From Promicromonospora sukumoe 327MFSha3.1 (lineage in GTDB: Bacteria; Actinomycetota; Actinomycetes; Actinomycetales; Cellulomonadaceae): 64,000 bases of DNA. Positions 26,996 to 37,526 of this stretch are shown here, piece by piece (the first letter of the stretch is position 1; the number at the start of each line of letters is the position of its first letter). Made by a program: the position numbers and the translations under genes. The notes under the pieces were generated by a model, which worked only from the letters and a program-made list of their open reading frames with translations, was not told where the DNA came from and ran no database searches. The stretch is taken from contig NZ_ARQM01000011.1 of the NCBI RefSeq assembly GCF_000385135.1, positions 1,054,001 through 1,118,000 on the forward strand, in the 5' to 3' direction.

Positions 26996-27033
26996 GACGG
27001 CGGGCGGGTGACCGAGGTCGCCCGCCCGCCGTC
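26996..27033. terminator. Hairpin terminator between lysA and a convergent gene
   Basis: GACGGCGGGCGGG and CCCGCCCGCCGTC form a 13-bp perfect stem; the 12-base loop can itself pair as GACC/GGTC. Confidence 0.8.
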
Positions 27034-27057
27034 GTGCTGTGCTGGTCGCTGCGCCGG

Positions 27058-27819
27058 TCAGACGTCCTGGGCGGCGTCGACGTGGCAGCCGGCCGAGGTG
27101 TCCTCGTAGTCGTCGATGTGCCCCTCGATCTGCTCGCTCAGGTCGTCGAGCTGCGCGCCCAGGGCGTCGATCTCGGCGCCGATGGTCTCCGCCGTCGACA
27201 TGTTGCCCGCGGCGACCGCGGCCATGAAGTCGTTCAGCCCCTCCAGGTAGACGACCGTCTTGTCGTCCATCTTGGCCGAGACCTCCAGCATCGCGTCCGC
27301 GTCGTTGATCGCGCCGACGCACGCCGTCGCGGTGGTCTCGGCGCGCTCCTTGGCGATCTCCAGGTCGTCGATCGTCGCGTGGGCCTCGGCGATGGTCTGC
27401 CTCGCGCTCGTGAGGTCGGACGCGAAACCCGCGGCGCGCGCCTTCCAGTCGTTGGTCGAGACGACGCCGAGCGCGCCCCACACCACGGCGGCGATCAGCA
27501 GCACGACCAGCACCAGGGTGACGGCGTGCTCCTTGAGGAACGCCACGAGGGCCGGAGGGACCTGCGGGGCCGCGCCGGCGGGCCTGGCCGGTCCTGCGAC
27601 GGCCGGCGCCGCGCCCGGGCCGGTCGCGGCCGGGTCGGCCTGCGGCGCGTCCTCGTCGCGCGATGCCGGTCCGGCCACCGTCGCGCCGTCGCTCGCGCCC
27701 TCGCGCCCGTTGTCACCCGCGGCGTCGGCGACCGCGCCGTTCGGTGCGACCAGAGCCGGGACTGGCTCAGGGGTCGGATTCGGTTCTGGAGCGCGGCGGG
27801 CGCCCTCGTCGTCGGACAT
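27058..27819 (-). CDS. Single-pass membrane protein with disordered N-terminus and outer coiled coil
   Basis: A 253-residue protein that matches no family I recognise. Residues 1-85 are Ala/Pro/Gly/Asp-rich and presumably disordered and cytoplasmic. A membrane helix follows at about 94-116 (AVTLVLVVLLIAAVVWGAL). The rest is mostly helical with heptad-like spacing (SARQTIAEAHATIDDLEIAKERAETT, divided by a Cys) and ends with a second Cys (SAGCHVDAAQDV), so one disulfide could form outside the cell. The ATG at 27819 is the first sensible start; it is followed on the same strand by nothing and preceded by the larger VanY-like gene, 61 bp away. Confidence 0.75.
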   Translation of the reverse strand: MSDDEGARRAPEPNPTPEPVPALVAPNGAVADAAGDNGREGASDGATVAGPASRDEDAPQADPAATGPGAAPAVAGPARPAGAAPQVPPALVAFLKEHAVTLVLVVLLIAAVVWGALGVVSTNDWKARAAGFASDLTSARQTIAEAHATIDDLEIAKERAETTATACVGAINDADAMLEVSAKMDDKTVVYLEGLNDFMAAVAAGNMSTAETIGAEIDALGAQLDDLSEQIEGHIDDYEDTSAGCHVDAAQDV

Positions 27820-27880
27820 GCGGGCACCGTATCCGGCTAAAAGCACCCAAAACCGCCACGACGGAACTGCGACGAAAAGT

Positions 27881-29584
27881 TCACCCGGTCGGGTTCTCGG
27901 TACCACCCGTGCTGGTGCCACCGAGCAAGCCGCCGACAACCCCGCCGACCACACCGTCGACGGTGTCGCCCACCAGGTCGAGCGTGCCGCCCACGACGCC
28001 CTCGACCAGACCGGTCTCGGCCGGGGCCTCCGGTTCCGCCTCCACGGGCGGTTCCGAGGTTTCGGCCGGCGTCGGCTTCTCGGGGGCGGCCGGCGTCTTG
28101 CCGCCGGAGCCCGCCGACGAGCCACCACCGGAGCCGGACCCCGCGTCGGCCCCACTGCCTGTGCCGGAGCCACCCGTGCCGGATCCGCTCGCGCCGGCGC
28201 CCGACCCGCCGTCGGACGAGGACCCCTTTCGGCCACCCGAGTCCCCGTCGGACCGGAGCCCCGGGTTCGCGGGGTCGGTGCTCGCCACCGTCGCCCACGA
28301 GCCGACGTCGGACGGGTCGATGGCCCGGTTGGGGATGGAGCCCGCCGCGAAGAACTCGAAGTGCCACGGCTCGGGCTTGGCGCCGCCGAGCTGCGCCCAG
28401 GACGGGTTGTCCCAGCCGTAGTCGGGCGCGTGCAGCCGGAGCCAGACGTACTCGTCGGAGGCGCCGCCGGCGATCGGGTTGCCCAGGTCGACCGCGAGGC
28501 CCCAGCCGTGGTTGGACGTGCCGGGGATCGCCGCCAGGTGCGGCTTGGTGCCCCGGACCGTCACCTGCATCTCGAAGGATCGGTACGAGTCCGTGATCGG
28601 GATCGGGTGGCCGAACTCCTTCTCGAACCGGGCGCTCAGCGCCGCCAGGCGCTCGGCGGCGTCGCACCGCAGCAGGTGCCCCGGCGCGAAGGGCAGCGCG
28701 CAGAGCACGTCGGCGGGGATACGGCCGTTGGCGTACCCGGCGGTGGAGTCGCCGTAGGCCGCGACGGTGTCGAGCAGGTTCCGGCGCAGGGACGTCCCGG
28801 CGTCCGGCAGCGTCTCGATGAGCGCGGTGGGGGAGGACGGGTCAAGCATGTTCGCCAGCCGCATCGCCGCGACGGCCACCTCGTCGAAGGTGACGTACTC
28901 GCCGGCATCCTCGGGTACGACCTCGGCGGCCGGGAGGTCCCCCGGCGTGCCCCAGTCCGGGGCGGGGCTCCCGTGGGTGCCACCGGTGACGGTCCGGGAG
29001 ACCTGCGTGGCGTGGATCGGCTCGTCGGACAGGGCTGGTGTGCGCGGCTCGCCCGCCGTCGGGGCCGACTCGACCCGCAGTGGCCGGTCGGCCTCCGTCA
29101 GTGCGAGCTGCTGCGCCTGGTACGTCGTGTAGAGCATGCCGAGCTCGGCGGCGGCCTGCGCGACGGCGGGGCTGGGCTCGGAGCTCTGCCTGAGCATCGA
29201 CTCGGCGCGGTCCAGGACGGCGAGGACCTGGCTCACGGTGACGCCGTCCGGTGCGGTGGCCTCGGGTCCCGTCGCGGGGCGCTGCGACGCCGCGCCGACC
29301 TCGACGGTGCGCGCCGCGGCCGGCTGCGCGGCGGAGGCGGGGGCGCCGTCCGCCAGGGGGTGCGACGCCGGCACGCTCGCCGACGCGCTGACGAGCACCC
29401 CGCCGGTCATCGCCAGCGCGACGGCGCCGGTCCAGGCATTGCGCGCCCGGCGACTCGTCAGGGCGCGGCGCGCGGCCCGGCCGCGATCGCGGAAGAAGGC
29501 GGCGCCTGTCCCGGTTGGTCCACCACTCACCGGGCCGCGAGCGTTGGTCTCGCGCGCCCCCGCACCGTTCGGCTCGTCCGTCAC
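27881..29584 (-). CDS. Large M15 family D-Ala-D-Ala carboxypeptidase-like protein with low-complexity tail
   Basis: A 567-residue exported protein. A hydrophobic segment at about 45-68 follows a basic N-terminus. Residues 70-300 form an Ala-rich helical region of no known family. The M15B domain at about 310-420 has DSYRSFEMQVTVRGTKP, SNHGWGLAVDLG with the zinc His and Asp, and PEPWHFEFF with the second His. The last 140 residues are a Gly/Ser/Glu linker and then a hydrophobic Gly/Val repeat (VEGVVGGTLDLVGDTVDGVV). The linker and tail are absent from the paralogue at 13907-14773. Such a tail could anchor the enzyme to the envelope (inference). Confidence 0.87.
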   Translation of the reverse strand: MTDEPNGAGARETNARGPVSGGPTGTGAAFFRDRGRAARRALTSRRARNAWTGAVALAMTGGVLVSASASVPASHPLADGAPASAAQPAAARTVEVGAASQRPATGPEATAPDGVTVSQVLAVLDRAESMLRQSSEPSPAVAQAAAELGMLYTTYQAQQLALTEADRPLRVESAPTAGEPRTPALSDEPIHATQVSRTVTGGTHGSPAPDWGTPGDLPAAEVVPEDAGEYVTFDEVAVAAMRLANMLDPSSPTALIETLPDAGTSLRRNLLDTVAAYGDSTAGYANGRIPADVLCALPFAPGHLLRCDAAERLAALSARFEKEFGHPIPITDSYRSFEMQVTVRGTKPHLAAIPGTSNHGWGLAVDLGNPIAGGASDEYVWLRLHAPDYGWDNPSWAQLGGAKPEPWHFEFFAAGSIPNRAIDPSDVGSWATVASTDPANPGLRSDGDSGGRKGSSSDGGSGAGASGSGTGGSGTGSGADAGSGSGGGSSAGSGGKTPAAPEKPTPAETSEPPVEAEPEAPAETGLVEGVVGGTLDLVGDTVDGVVGGVVGGLLGGTSTGGTENPTG

Positions 29585-29918
29585 TGGTCAACGCCCCCTT
29601 GCGTCTGACATCGGCTGTCGCGGACCGCGTCCGCCCGCCGACCGGTCTGGGCATCGGCGCTGATGAGACCCCGGTGCCGTCCGTCCAAGAACGCCCAGGG
29701 TAGCGCTACTGACGGCGCATGCAACAACCGGAATGTCGCACTTGCCACCCCGCACGCGTGCTCGTGCCCGCGCACACGAGCCCGACGCCGCGCCGGTCAC
29801 ACCCCAGGGGTGGTGGGGCGCCGAGAGAGCGGCGACCGGGCGCGGCGTCGGGCGGTGGAAGGGACGCCCCGACAGCGGGGCGTCCCAGCCTGATGGCCGG
29901 TGGGTAGTGATCGAGGCC
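29585..29918. other. 334-bp intergenic region between VanY-like gene and aceB
   Basis: No gene is supported. It contains the aceB terminator at 29861-29886 and must hold the minus-strand promoter of the VanY-like gene, for which no convincing -10/-35 pair was found. The rest is GC-rich sequence without visible repeats. Confidence 0.5.
29861..29886 (-). terminator. Hairpin terminator of aceB
   Basis: GGGACGCCCCG and CGGGGCGTCCC form an 11-bp perfect stem with an ACAG loop, 33 bases after the aceB stop. Confidence 0.75.
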
Positions 29919-31777
29919 TTACGGCCGGTCGACCGCCGAGCCCACCAGGTACCCCTGGTACGCGGGGTTCGTGAGGAACGCCGGGAAGTCGTCCTCGAGG
30001 GCGACGGCGCGGAAGATCTCGGCAGCGTCGTCGATCCGGTTGCCGTGGCCGTGGGGCAGCGACGCCACGACGTCGAGCAGGATCGCCTCGACGCGCTCGC
30101 GGGTCACCGGCTGCTGGTCGTCGTCGGTCACGGTGCCCGACGCGATCCACTGCCACACCTGCGACCGCGAGATCTCCGCGGTGGCGGCGTCCTCCATGAG
30201 GCTGTCCAGCGCGGCGGCCCCGGTACCGCGGAGCCACGCGTCGAGGTAGCGCACGGCCACCGAGACGTTCGACCGGAGGCCGGCCGAGGTCACGGTCGCC
30301 CCGGAGCGGCGCGCCGAGGCGACGTCGAGCAGGTCGTGCTGCCCCACCACGACGTCGTCCCGCAGGCGGGAGACCTGGTTCGGCGCGTCGCCGAGCACGG
30401 CGTCGAACTCGGCCCGGGCCACCGGGATGAGGTCGGGGTGTGCCACCCAGGTGCCGTCGAAGCCGTCGCCGGCCTCGCGCCGCTTGTCCGCGCTGACCTT
30501 GGCGAACGCGGTCTCGGTGACCTCCGGGTCGCGGCGGTCCGGGATGAACGCGCTCATGCCGCCGATGGCGTGCGCCCCGCGCTTGTGGCAGGTCGCCACG
30601 AGCAGCTCGGTGTACGCCCGCATGAACGGCGCCGTCATGGTCACCTGGGCGCGGTCCGGCAGCACGTACGACTCCCCGCGGGTGCGGAAGCACTTGATCA
30701 CCGAGAACAGGTAGTCCCAGCGGCCGGCGTTCAACCCGGCGCAGTGGTCGCGCAGCTCGTAGAGGATCTCCTCCATCTCGAACGCCGCGGGCAGCGTCTC
30801 GACGAGCACCGTGGCGCGCACGGTCCCGCGCGGGATGCCGAGGGCGTCCTGCGCCACCTCGAACACCTCGTTCCACAGCCGCGCCTCCCGGTAGCCCTCC
30901 AGCTTGGGCAGGTAGAAGTAGGGGCCGCGGCCGCGCGCGATGAGCTCGGCGGCGTTGTGGAAGAAGTAGAGGCCGAAGTCGACCAGGCTGCCGAGCGCGC
31001 CCGACGTGATGCCGTTCGCGTCCGTGTAGCGCAGGTGCGCCTCGTCGAGGTGCCAGCCGCGCGGCCGGAACACGATGGTCGGCAGGTCAGCGATGTCCGG
31101 CGAGCGCAGCGTGTACTCCTTGCCCGCCTCGTTGGTGAAGGCGAGCGTGCCGCGGATCGCGTCGTGCAGCGCGAGCTGGCCCTCGATCACGTTGGGCCAC
31201 GTGGGGCTGGACGCGTCCTCGGCGTCGGCCAGCCAGCATTTTGCCCCGGAGTTGAGCGCGTTGATCGTCATCTTCGGGTCGGTGGGACCCGTGATCTCGA
31301 CGCGCCGGTCCTCCAGGCCGGGCGCGTTGCGCGACCCGGCGACCCGCCAGTGCGGGTCGTCCCGCACCGGCCGGGTGGAGGCCCGGAAGTCGGGGTCGGC
31401 GCCGTCGGCGATGTCCTGCCGGCGCAGCTGGCGCTGCGCGATCAGCTCGTCGCGGCGGGCGTCGAACCGGTCGTGCAGCAGGGCGAGGAACGTCAGGGCC
31501 TCCGGCGTCAGGATCTCGCCGTAGCGCGGCCCGACGGCGGCGGTCACGGTGATCACGCCCCGGCGGGTGCCGGTCCCCGAGGCGCCCACGCCGCCGTTCG
31601 GCAGCGTGCTGGGGGACGCGCTCCGGGGAGCGGGCGCCGGAGCGGGAGCCGACGGCGGCGTGGTCGCGTGGGCGGACATCGTCCGGGCGGACGCCGGCGG
31701 GGTGCCGATCCCGGCCAGGCCGGCGTCGGCGTCGTAGGGGCTGGTGCCGTGGGCGCGGGTGTCGATGGTCGCGGTCA

Positions 31778-31778
<1 letters not shown>
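29919..31778 (-). CDS. aceB: Malate synthase A
   Basis: A 619-residue enzyme that condenses glyoxylate with acetyl-CoA to malate in the glyoxylate shunt. Core motifs include GPTDPKMTINALNSGAKCWLADAEDA, split here as GPTDPKMTI and CWLADAEDASSPTW, then RPRGWHLDE, YFYLPKLEGYREARLWN, VLVETLPAAFEMEEILYEL and the C-terminal LEDDFPAFLTNPAYQGYL. The conserved domain begins near residue 72. The first 70 residues are an Ala/Pro/Thr-rich extension not found in typical members of about 535 residues. The ATG overlaps the aceA stop (TGATG), so the pair is translationally coupled. Confidence 0.95.
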
Positions 31779-33136
<1,358 letters not shown>

Positions 33137-33235
33137 GGCGGGTCTCCTTCTCGGGACGGAACGTTGCCACCGCGTCTGCCGGTGACGTGTTACGACCATC
33201 TGCCCTCCGCAACCCCCTCCTCAAGCAGATCCGAG

Positions 33236-33257
33236 CAGAAGATTTCCAGTTCTTCTG
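33236..33257. promoter_or_regulatory. Inverted repeat between aceA and the RamB-like gene
   Basis: CAGAAGA and TCTTCTG are separated by eight bases (TTTCCAGT) in an AT-richer part of the 141-bp divergent spacer. It could bind the adjacent regulator. The corynebacterial RamB motif (AAACTTTGCAAA-like) is only weakly echoed nearby by AAAGCCTTTGCC. Confidence 0.45.
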
Positions 33258-33277
33258 TTGAACGAAAGCCTTTGCCT

Positions 33278-34846
33278 ATGTCACCCTCGGGCATGGTAGG
33301 TAGCCCTCAAAATCGCAGAACCGCGCGAAACGCGACTTCCTCGCGTTCTACCCAGAGCGGTCAAAACGCTTCGACGACGACGTCGGACGCCGAGCCGGAC
33401 GCCCTCACGATCGGCCGCCGCATCCGCTACCTGCGGACCAGCAAGGGCATGACGCTCGAGGACCTCGCCGCCGCCATCGACCGGGCCCCGTCGCAGATCA
33501 GCACGCTGGAGAACGGCAAGCGGGAGCCCAAGTTCTCGCAGCTGCAGGCCATCGCCCGGGCGCTCGACGCAGGTGTGGACGACCTCCTGTCTGCGGAGCC
33601 GCCGTCGGAGCGGGACGCGCTGGAGATCGAGCTGGAGCGGGTGCAGCGCGGCCCGCTGTTCGCCTCGCTCGGGATCGACGGCGTGCGGATCGGCAAGTCG
33701 CTGCCCACCGACGCGCTCGGCACCATCCTGGCGCTGCACCGGGAGCTGGAGCGCCTGCACACCGAGCGCGCGGCCACTCCCGAGGAGGCGCGCCGGGCCA
33801 ACGGCGAGCTCCGCGACGAGATGCGCGCCAAGGACAACTACCTGCCCGAGCTGGAGCAGGTCGCCAAGGGCCTGCTCGCCGACGTCGGGCACACCACCGG
33901 GCCGCTGCCGCAGCGCATGGCGGCCGAGATCGCCGCGCACCTGGGGTTCACGCTGCACTACGTGGGCGACCTGCCGCACTCGACGCGGTCCGTCATCGAC
34001 ACCCGCAACCGGCGCCTGTACCTGCCGTCCAAGGGGTTCCGCGGGCGGTCGAACACCCGGTCCGCGCTGCTGCAGGCGCTTGCCTCGCACGTGCTGGACC
34101 ACACCGAGCCGGGGCACTACGGCGAGTTCCTGCGCCAGCGCGTCGAGGCCAACTACCTGGCGGCCGCCCTGATGGTGCCGGAGAAGCCGGGCGTGAAGTT
34201 CCTGCGCGACGCCAAGGACGAGCGGGCGATCGCGATCGAGGACCTGCGCGACGCGTTCGGGGTGTCCTTCGAGACCGCCGCGCACCGGTTCACCAACCTC
34301 GCCACGCGGCACCTCGGCATCCCGGTGCACTTCATGAAGGTGCACGAGTCGGGGATCCTGCACAAGGCGTACGAGAACGACGGCGTGCGGTTCCCGTCCG
34401 ACGCCCTGGGCGCCGTCGAGGGCCAGCACGTGTGCAAGCAGTGGACGGCGCGCCGGGTGTTCGACGTCGAGGACCGGTTCAACCCGTACGCGCAGTACAC
34501 GGACACGCCGTCCGGCACGTACTGGTGCACCTCGCGCGTGGAGAACACGTCGGACGGCGCGTTCTCCGTGTCGGTCGGCGTGCCGTTCGCGGACGTCAAG
34601 TGGTTCTCCGGGCGCGAGACCACGGTCCGGTCGGCGTCGCGATGCCCGGACGAGTCGTGCTGCCGGCGCCCGCCCGAGGACCTCTCGGCGAAGTGGGGCG
34701 ACTTCGCCTGGCCCTCGGCGCGGCCGCACGCGTCGATGCTCGCCGCGATGCCCTCGGGCGCGTACCCGGGTGTGGAGACCACGGAGGTCTACCGGTTCCT
34801 GGAACGGCACACGCCCGAGGACATCGACGACATCAGCAGCCCGTGA
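33278..34846 (+). CDS. ramB: RamB-like XRE-family regulator (short-chain fatty acyl type)
   Basis: A 522-residue regulator. The HTH_XRE domain is at about 45-100 (IGRRIRYLRTSKGMTLEDLA, APSQISTLENGKREPKFSQL). The middle resembles an ImmA/IrrE-like domain in which the HExxH motif is degraded to ASHVLDH. The C-terminal domain carries the Cys-rich segment RCPDESCCRRPP typical of ScfR/RamB proteins. In Corynebacterium glutamicum RamB represses aceA, aceB and acetate-activation genes. Position next to aceA supports that role here. The ATG at 33278 has only a weak ribosome site; another in-frame ATG is at 33293. Its 3' end overlaps the convergent PHB depolymerase gene by 14 bp. Confidence 0.88.
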   Translation: MSPSGMVGSPQNRRTARNATSSRSTQSGQNASTTTSDAEPDALTIGRRIRYLRTSKGMTLEDLAAAIDRAPSQISTLENGKREPKFSQLQAIARALDAGVDDLLSAEPPSERDALEIELERVQRGPLFASLGIDGVRIGKSLPTDALGTILALHRELERLHTERAATPEEARRANGELRDEMRAKDNYLPELEQVAKGLLADVGHTTGPLPQRMAAEIAAHLGFTLHYVGDLPHSTRSVIDTRNRRLYLPSKGFRGRSNTRSALLQALASHVLDHTEPGHYGEFLRQRVEANYLAAALMVPEKPGVKFLRDAKDERAIAIEDLRDAFGVSFETAAHRFTNLATRHLGIPVHFMKVHESGILHKAYENDGVRFPSDALGAVEGQHVCKQWTARRVFDVEDRFNPYAQYTDTPSGTYWCTSRVENTSDGAFSVSVGVPFADVKWFSGRETTVRSASRCPDESCCRRPPEDLSAKWGDFAWPSARPHASMLAAMPSGAYPGVETTEVYRFLERHTPEDIDDISSP

Positions 34847-36077
34847 CCAGGTCGAACACCCCCTCCGACGTCTCCCGCAGCGTGGTCACCGTGGCGTTGC
34901 CCTGGCCCAGGTAGTCCATGGTCCCGACGGCGTAGAACGGGTTGTACGGGTCGATGCCGTACGACGTCGCCCGGCCCGCCGCCTGGTGCTGCGCGTTGGT
35001 GGCCGCGCCGCAGAACAGGCCCGGCTCGGTGGGCGGGTCCGTCGGCGGGTCGGTGGGCGGGTTCGTGGGCCCGCCGGTCCGGTCCACGCGCCGGTTGTTG
35101 TCGAAGAAGAAGTCCGTCACGTAGGCCGGGTAGTTCACCGAGCTCGTCGAGATGTACGAGCCGCCCGGCCCGCCGCCGGCCGGCCACGCGTGGCTCACGT
35201 TCGAGTTGGCGATCAGGGAGACGCGCGGACCCGCGGCGTCGGACCAGAGGGTGCCGGTGCCGGCGGTGTTGCTGCCGGGCAGGCCCGCCAGGGAGAACGA
35301 CGACTGGGTCGACGCCCCGTAGATACCGGCCATGACCTGCGCGTTCAGGGTGTTGTAACCGGTCGCCACGGTGGTGTCCGACGAGCCGTAGACCACCGAC
35401 GTCACCTGCGTGCCGAAGCCGGGGGAGCCGGTCGAGGCGAAGTTGCGGCAGGTGGAGGTCGCCTGCGCCTGAGTGGTCGCGACGTACCCGATCTGGCCGG
35501 ACGTCGTGCCGACCGTCGGGCCCGCGTTGATGCCGATCCCGGCGAAGACGTCGGGTGCCAGGCAGCCCATCACCATGGTCTCGCCGCCGCCGGAGGAGAG
35601 CCCGGAGAGGTAGACCTGGTTGGGGTCGATGCCGAGGGACGCGTCCCCGAGCAGGTCGTCGACGAGCTGGAGCAGGTTGTCGTCGTGCCGCGCCGGGTTG
35701 GCCCGCGAGTGGGACGTGTCGTAGTAGTCCCAGCAGCCGAGCAGCACGCCGCCGTTCGGCGCGGCGGGCACGGCCACGACCATGCCGCGCTCGTCGGCGG
35801 TCGCGGCCCAGTTGCCGCCGTTGCGTAGGTCGGTCGCGGTCTGCACGCACCCGTGCAGGTTGATCATCAGCGCCCGCCCGGCCGCCAGCTCGGGGGCCGA
35901 CGTCGGCACGTAGAGCTGCGTGGTCATGCCGCCCGCCGTGCGTGACGACCAGGCACCGGCCGTCGGTTGCGCGACGGCGGCCACGGCCGCCACCGCGGGC
36001 GGGGTCAGTGCGATCGCGACGACGGCCGCGAGCAGCGCGAACAGGCGGCGACGAGGCCGCGGGGATGGGTGTGTCAT
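34833..36077 (-). CDS. Secreted polyhydroxybutyrate depolymerase (esterase)
   Basis: A 414-residue exported protein. The signal peptide spans about residues 1-36 (RPRRRLFALLAAVVAIALTP). The esterase domain has the oxyanion-type INLHGC, nucleophile Ser161 in GLSSGG, Asp234 in VYGSSDTT and His296 in SNVSHAWP. A PTDPPTDPPTEP linker leads to a 55-residue C-terminal domain (FCGAATNAQHQAAG, YNPFYAVGTMDYLGQ) that would act as polymer-binding module. PHB depolymerases hydrolyse extracellular poly-3-hydroxybutyrate; some members of this esterase group act on other esters. GGAGG precedes the ATG at 36077. It is divergent from the ABC-importer operon. Confidence 0.87.
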   Translation of the reverse strand: MTHPSPRPRRRLFALLAAVVAIALTPPAVAAVAAVAQPTAGAWSSRTAGGMTTQLYVPTSAPELAAGRALMINLHGCVQTATDLRNGGNWAATADERGMVVAVPAAPNGGVLLGCWDYYDTSHSRANPARHDDNLLQLVDDLLGDASLGIDPNQVYLSGLSSGGGETMVMGCLAPDVFAGIGINAGPTVGTTSGQIGYVATTQAQATSTCRNFASTGSPGFGTQVTSVVYGSSDTTVATGYNTLNAQVMAGIYGASTQSSFSLAGLPGSNTAGTGTLWSDAAGPRVSLIANSNVSHAWPAGGGPGGSYISTSSVNYPAYVTDFFFDNNRRVDRTGGPTNPPTDPPTDPPTEPGLFCGAATNAQHQAAGRATSYGIDPYNPFYAVGTMDYLGQGNATVTTLRETSEGVFDLVTGC

Positions 36078-36134
36078 TCGAACCTCCACGTTGAGGTCGT
36101 GCCGCCCGAGGCGCTCCGATGCGCGGGGTCAGCC

Positions 36135-36262
36135 GGACATCTGCGGACATTAGGTGCGACCTGAATCACCTGTCAACAGTTCACCCACCCGGTTCCGGGT
36201 CGGGTGGGTTGACACGAGATGTCCGTCTCGGCCACTATCTCCGCAACCTGAATCGCCTCTCA
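36135..36262. promoter_or_regulatory. Divergent promoter and operator region (PHB depolymerase / ABC operon)
   Basis: Both strands carry exact TTGACA -35 boxes. Minus strand: TTGACA at 36176-36171, 18 bp, TAATGT at 36152-36147. Plus strand: TTGACA at 36209-36214, 18 bp, CACTAT at 36233-36238. Between them is the inverted repeat ACCCACCCG/CGGGTGGGT (36183-36209). A 17-bp direct repeat ACCTGAATCRCCTSTCA occurs at 36159-36175, inside the minus promoter, and at 36246-36262, at the expected plus start. GGACATCT (36135-36142) is inverted at 36217-36224. These are good operator candidates for the TetR protein of the operon. Confidence 0.75.
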
Positions 36263-36323
36263 GGTTTGGGCGACGGCGCCCGGCCGGACGAGCGGCGACG
36301 ACTACCCGAAGAAGGGCAGAGTC

Positions 36324-37526
36324 ATGCGGACGAGGAAGTCCCTCATGGCCGTCGCCGCCGCTGCGGTGACGGGCCTGGCGCTCGCGGCGTGCGCGCCGAC
36401 CGGCGCGAGCAGCACCGGCGGCAGCGGCGACGGCGAGAACGCCGCGCCGATCGACGTCGGCATCGTGTACTCGGAGTCCGGGCCGCTCGCTGCCTACGGC
36501 GCGGCCTACAAGCAAGGTTTCGAGGCGGGCATCGACCACGCCACCGACGGCACCGGGACGGTGGCCGGCCACGAGCTCAACATCACCTTCCACGACGACG
36601 CGGGCGACCCCGAGAAGGCCGTCTCGCAGGCCAAGGACCTGATCGGCAAGGGCTACCAGATCCTGGGTGGCACCGTCGTCTCGGGCGTGGCACTGCCCCT
36701 GGCCGAGCAGGCCGAGCAGAACAAGGTCCTGTACGTGTCCGGCCCCGCGGCCGTGGACACGCTCACCGGCATCAACCGCTACACGTTCCGCAGCGGCCGG
36801 CAGTCCCTGCAGGACGTCGCCGCGGCGGGCACGTTCGTGGACCCGAAGGGTGCCAAGGTCGTGGTGTTCGCGCAGGACAACGCGTTCGGGCAGGGCAACC
36901 TGGCCGCCGTCGAGGGCGTGCTGGGCGGGCAGGGCGCCGAGGTCTCCTCGGTGCTGGTGCCCGAGGACGCCACGGAGTTCACGCCGTTCGCCAAGAAGGT
37001 GCTCGACGCCGAGGCGGACATGGTCTTCGTGGCCTGGGCCGGCGCCACGACCGGCGCGATGTGGCAGGGCCTGGACCAGCAGGGTGTGCTCGACGAGACC
37101 ACCGTCGTGACCGGCCTGGGCGACGTGGCCACCTACGGCGCCTACGGGGACGCGGCCGAGAAGGTCAGCTTCCTGAACCACTACTTCCCTGGCGCGGCCG
37201 GGACCGAGACCGAGACCGCGATGCTCGACGCCGTCGAGGCGGCCGGCGGTACGCCCGACCTGTTCACGCCCGACGGCTTCGTGGCGGCGCAGATGATCGT
37301 GCACGCGGTCGAGGAGGGCGCCGGCGACGTCGAGGCCATGGTCGACGCGCTGGAGGGCTACACGTTCGAGGGCCCCAAGGGCGAGACCACGGTGCGGGCC
37401 TCGGACCACGCCCTGATCCAGCCGATGTACCAGGCCAAGCTGGTCAAGGACGGCGACACCTGGACGCCCGAGCTGGTCGAGGTCATCGACGGCGAGTCGG
37501 TCGCGCCGGCGGAGGTGTCCGAGTAG
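36324..37526 (+). CDS. LIV-type ABC importer substrate-binding lipoprotein
   Basis: A 400-residue lipoprotein. The signal ends in the lipobox LAAC (Cys23), followed by a Gly/Ser-rich linker and a type-I periplasmic-binding fold: PIDVGIVYSESGPLAAYGAAYKQGF at the start and KAKVVVFAQDNAFGQG-like strands later (here GAKVVVFAQDNAFGQG). The family binds branched-chain amino acids, amides, urea or aromatic and short-chain acids. With a downstream acyl-CoA synthetase and a nearby PHB depolymerase, a carboxylic acid ligand such as a hydroxyalkanoate is more likely than an amino acid (inference). It is first in an eight-gene operon. Confidence 0.92.
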   Translation: MRTRKSLMAVAAAAVTGLALAACAPTGASSTGGSGDGENAAPIDVGIVYSESGPLAAYGAAYKQGFEAGIDHATDGTGTVAGHELNITFHDDAGDPEKAVSQAKDLIGKGYQILGGTVVSGVALPLAEQAEQNKVLYVSGPAAVDTLTGINRYTFRSGRQSLQDVAAAGTFVDPKGAKVVVFAQDNAFGQGNLAAVEGVLGGQGAEVSSVLVPEDATEFTPFAKKVLDAEADMVFVAWAGATTGAMWQGLDQQGVLDETTVVTGLGDVATYGAYGDAAEKVSFLNHYFPGAAGTETETAMLDAVEAAGGTPDLFTPDGFVAAQMIVHAVEEGAGDVEAMVDALEGYTFEGPKGETTVRASDHALIQPMYQAKLVKDGDTWTPELVEVIDGESVAPAEVSE

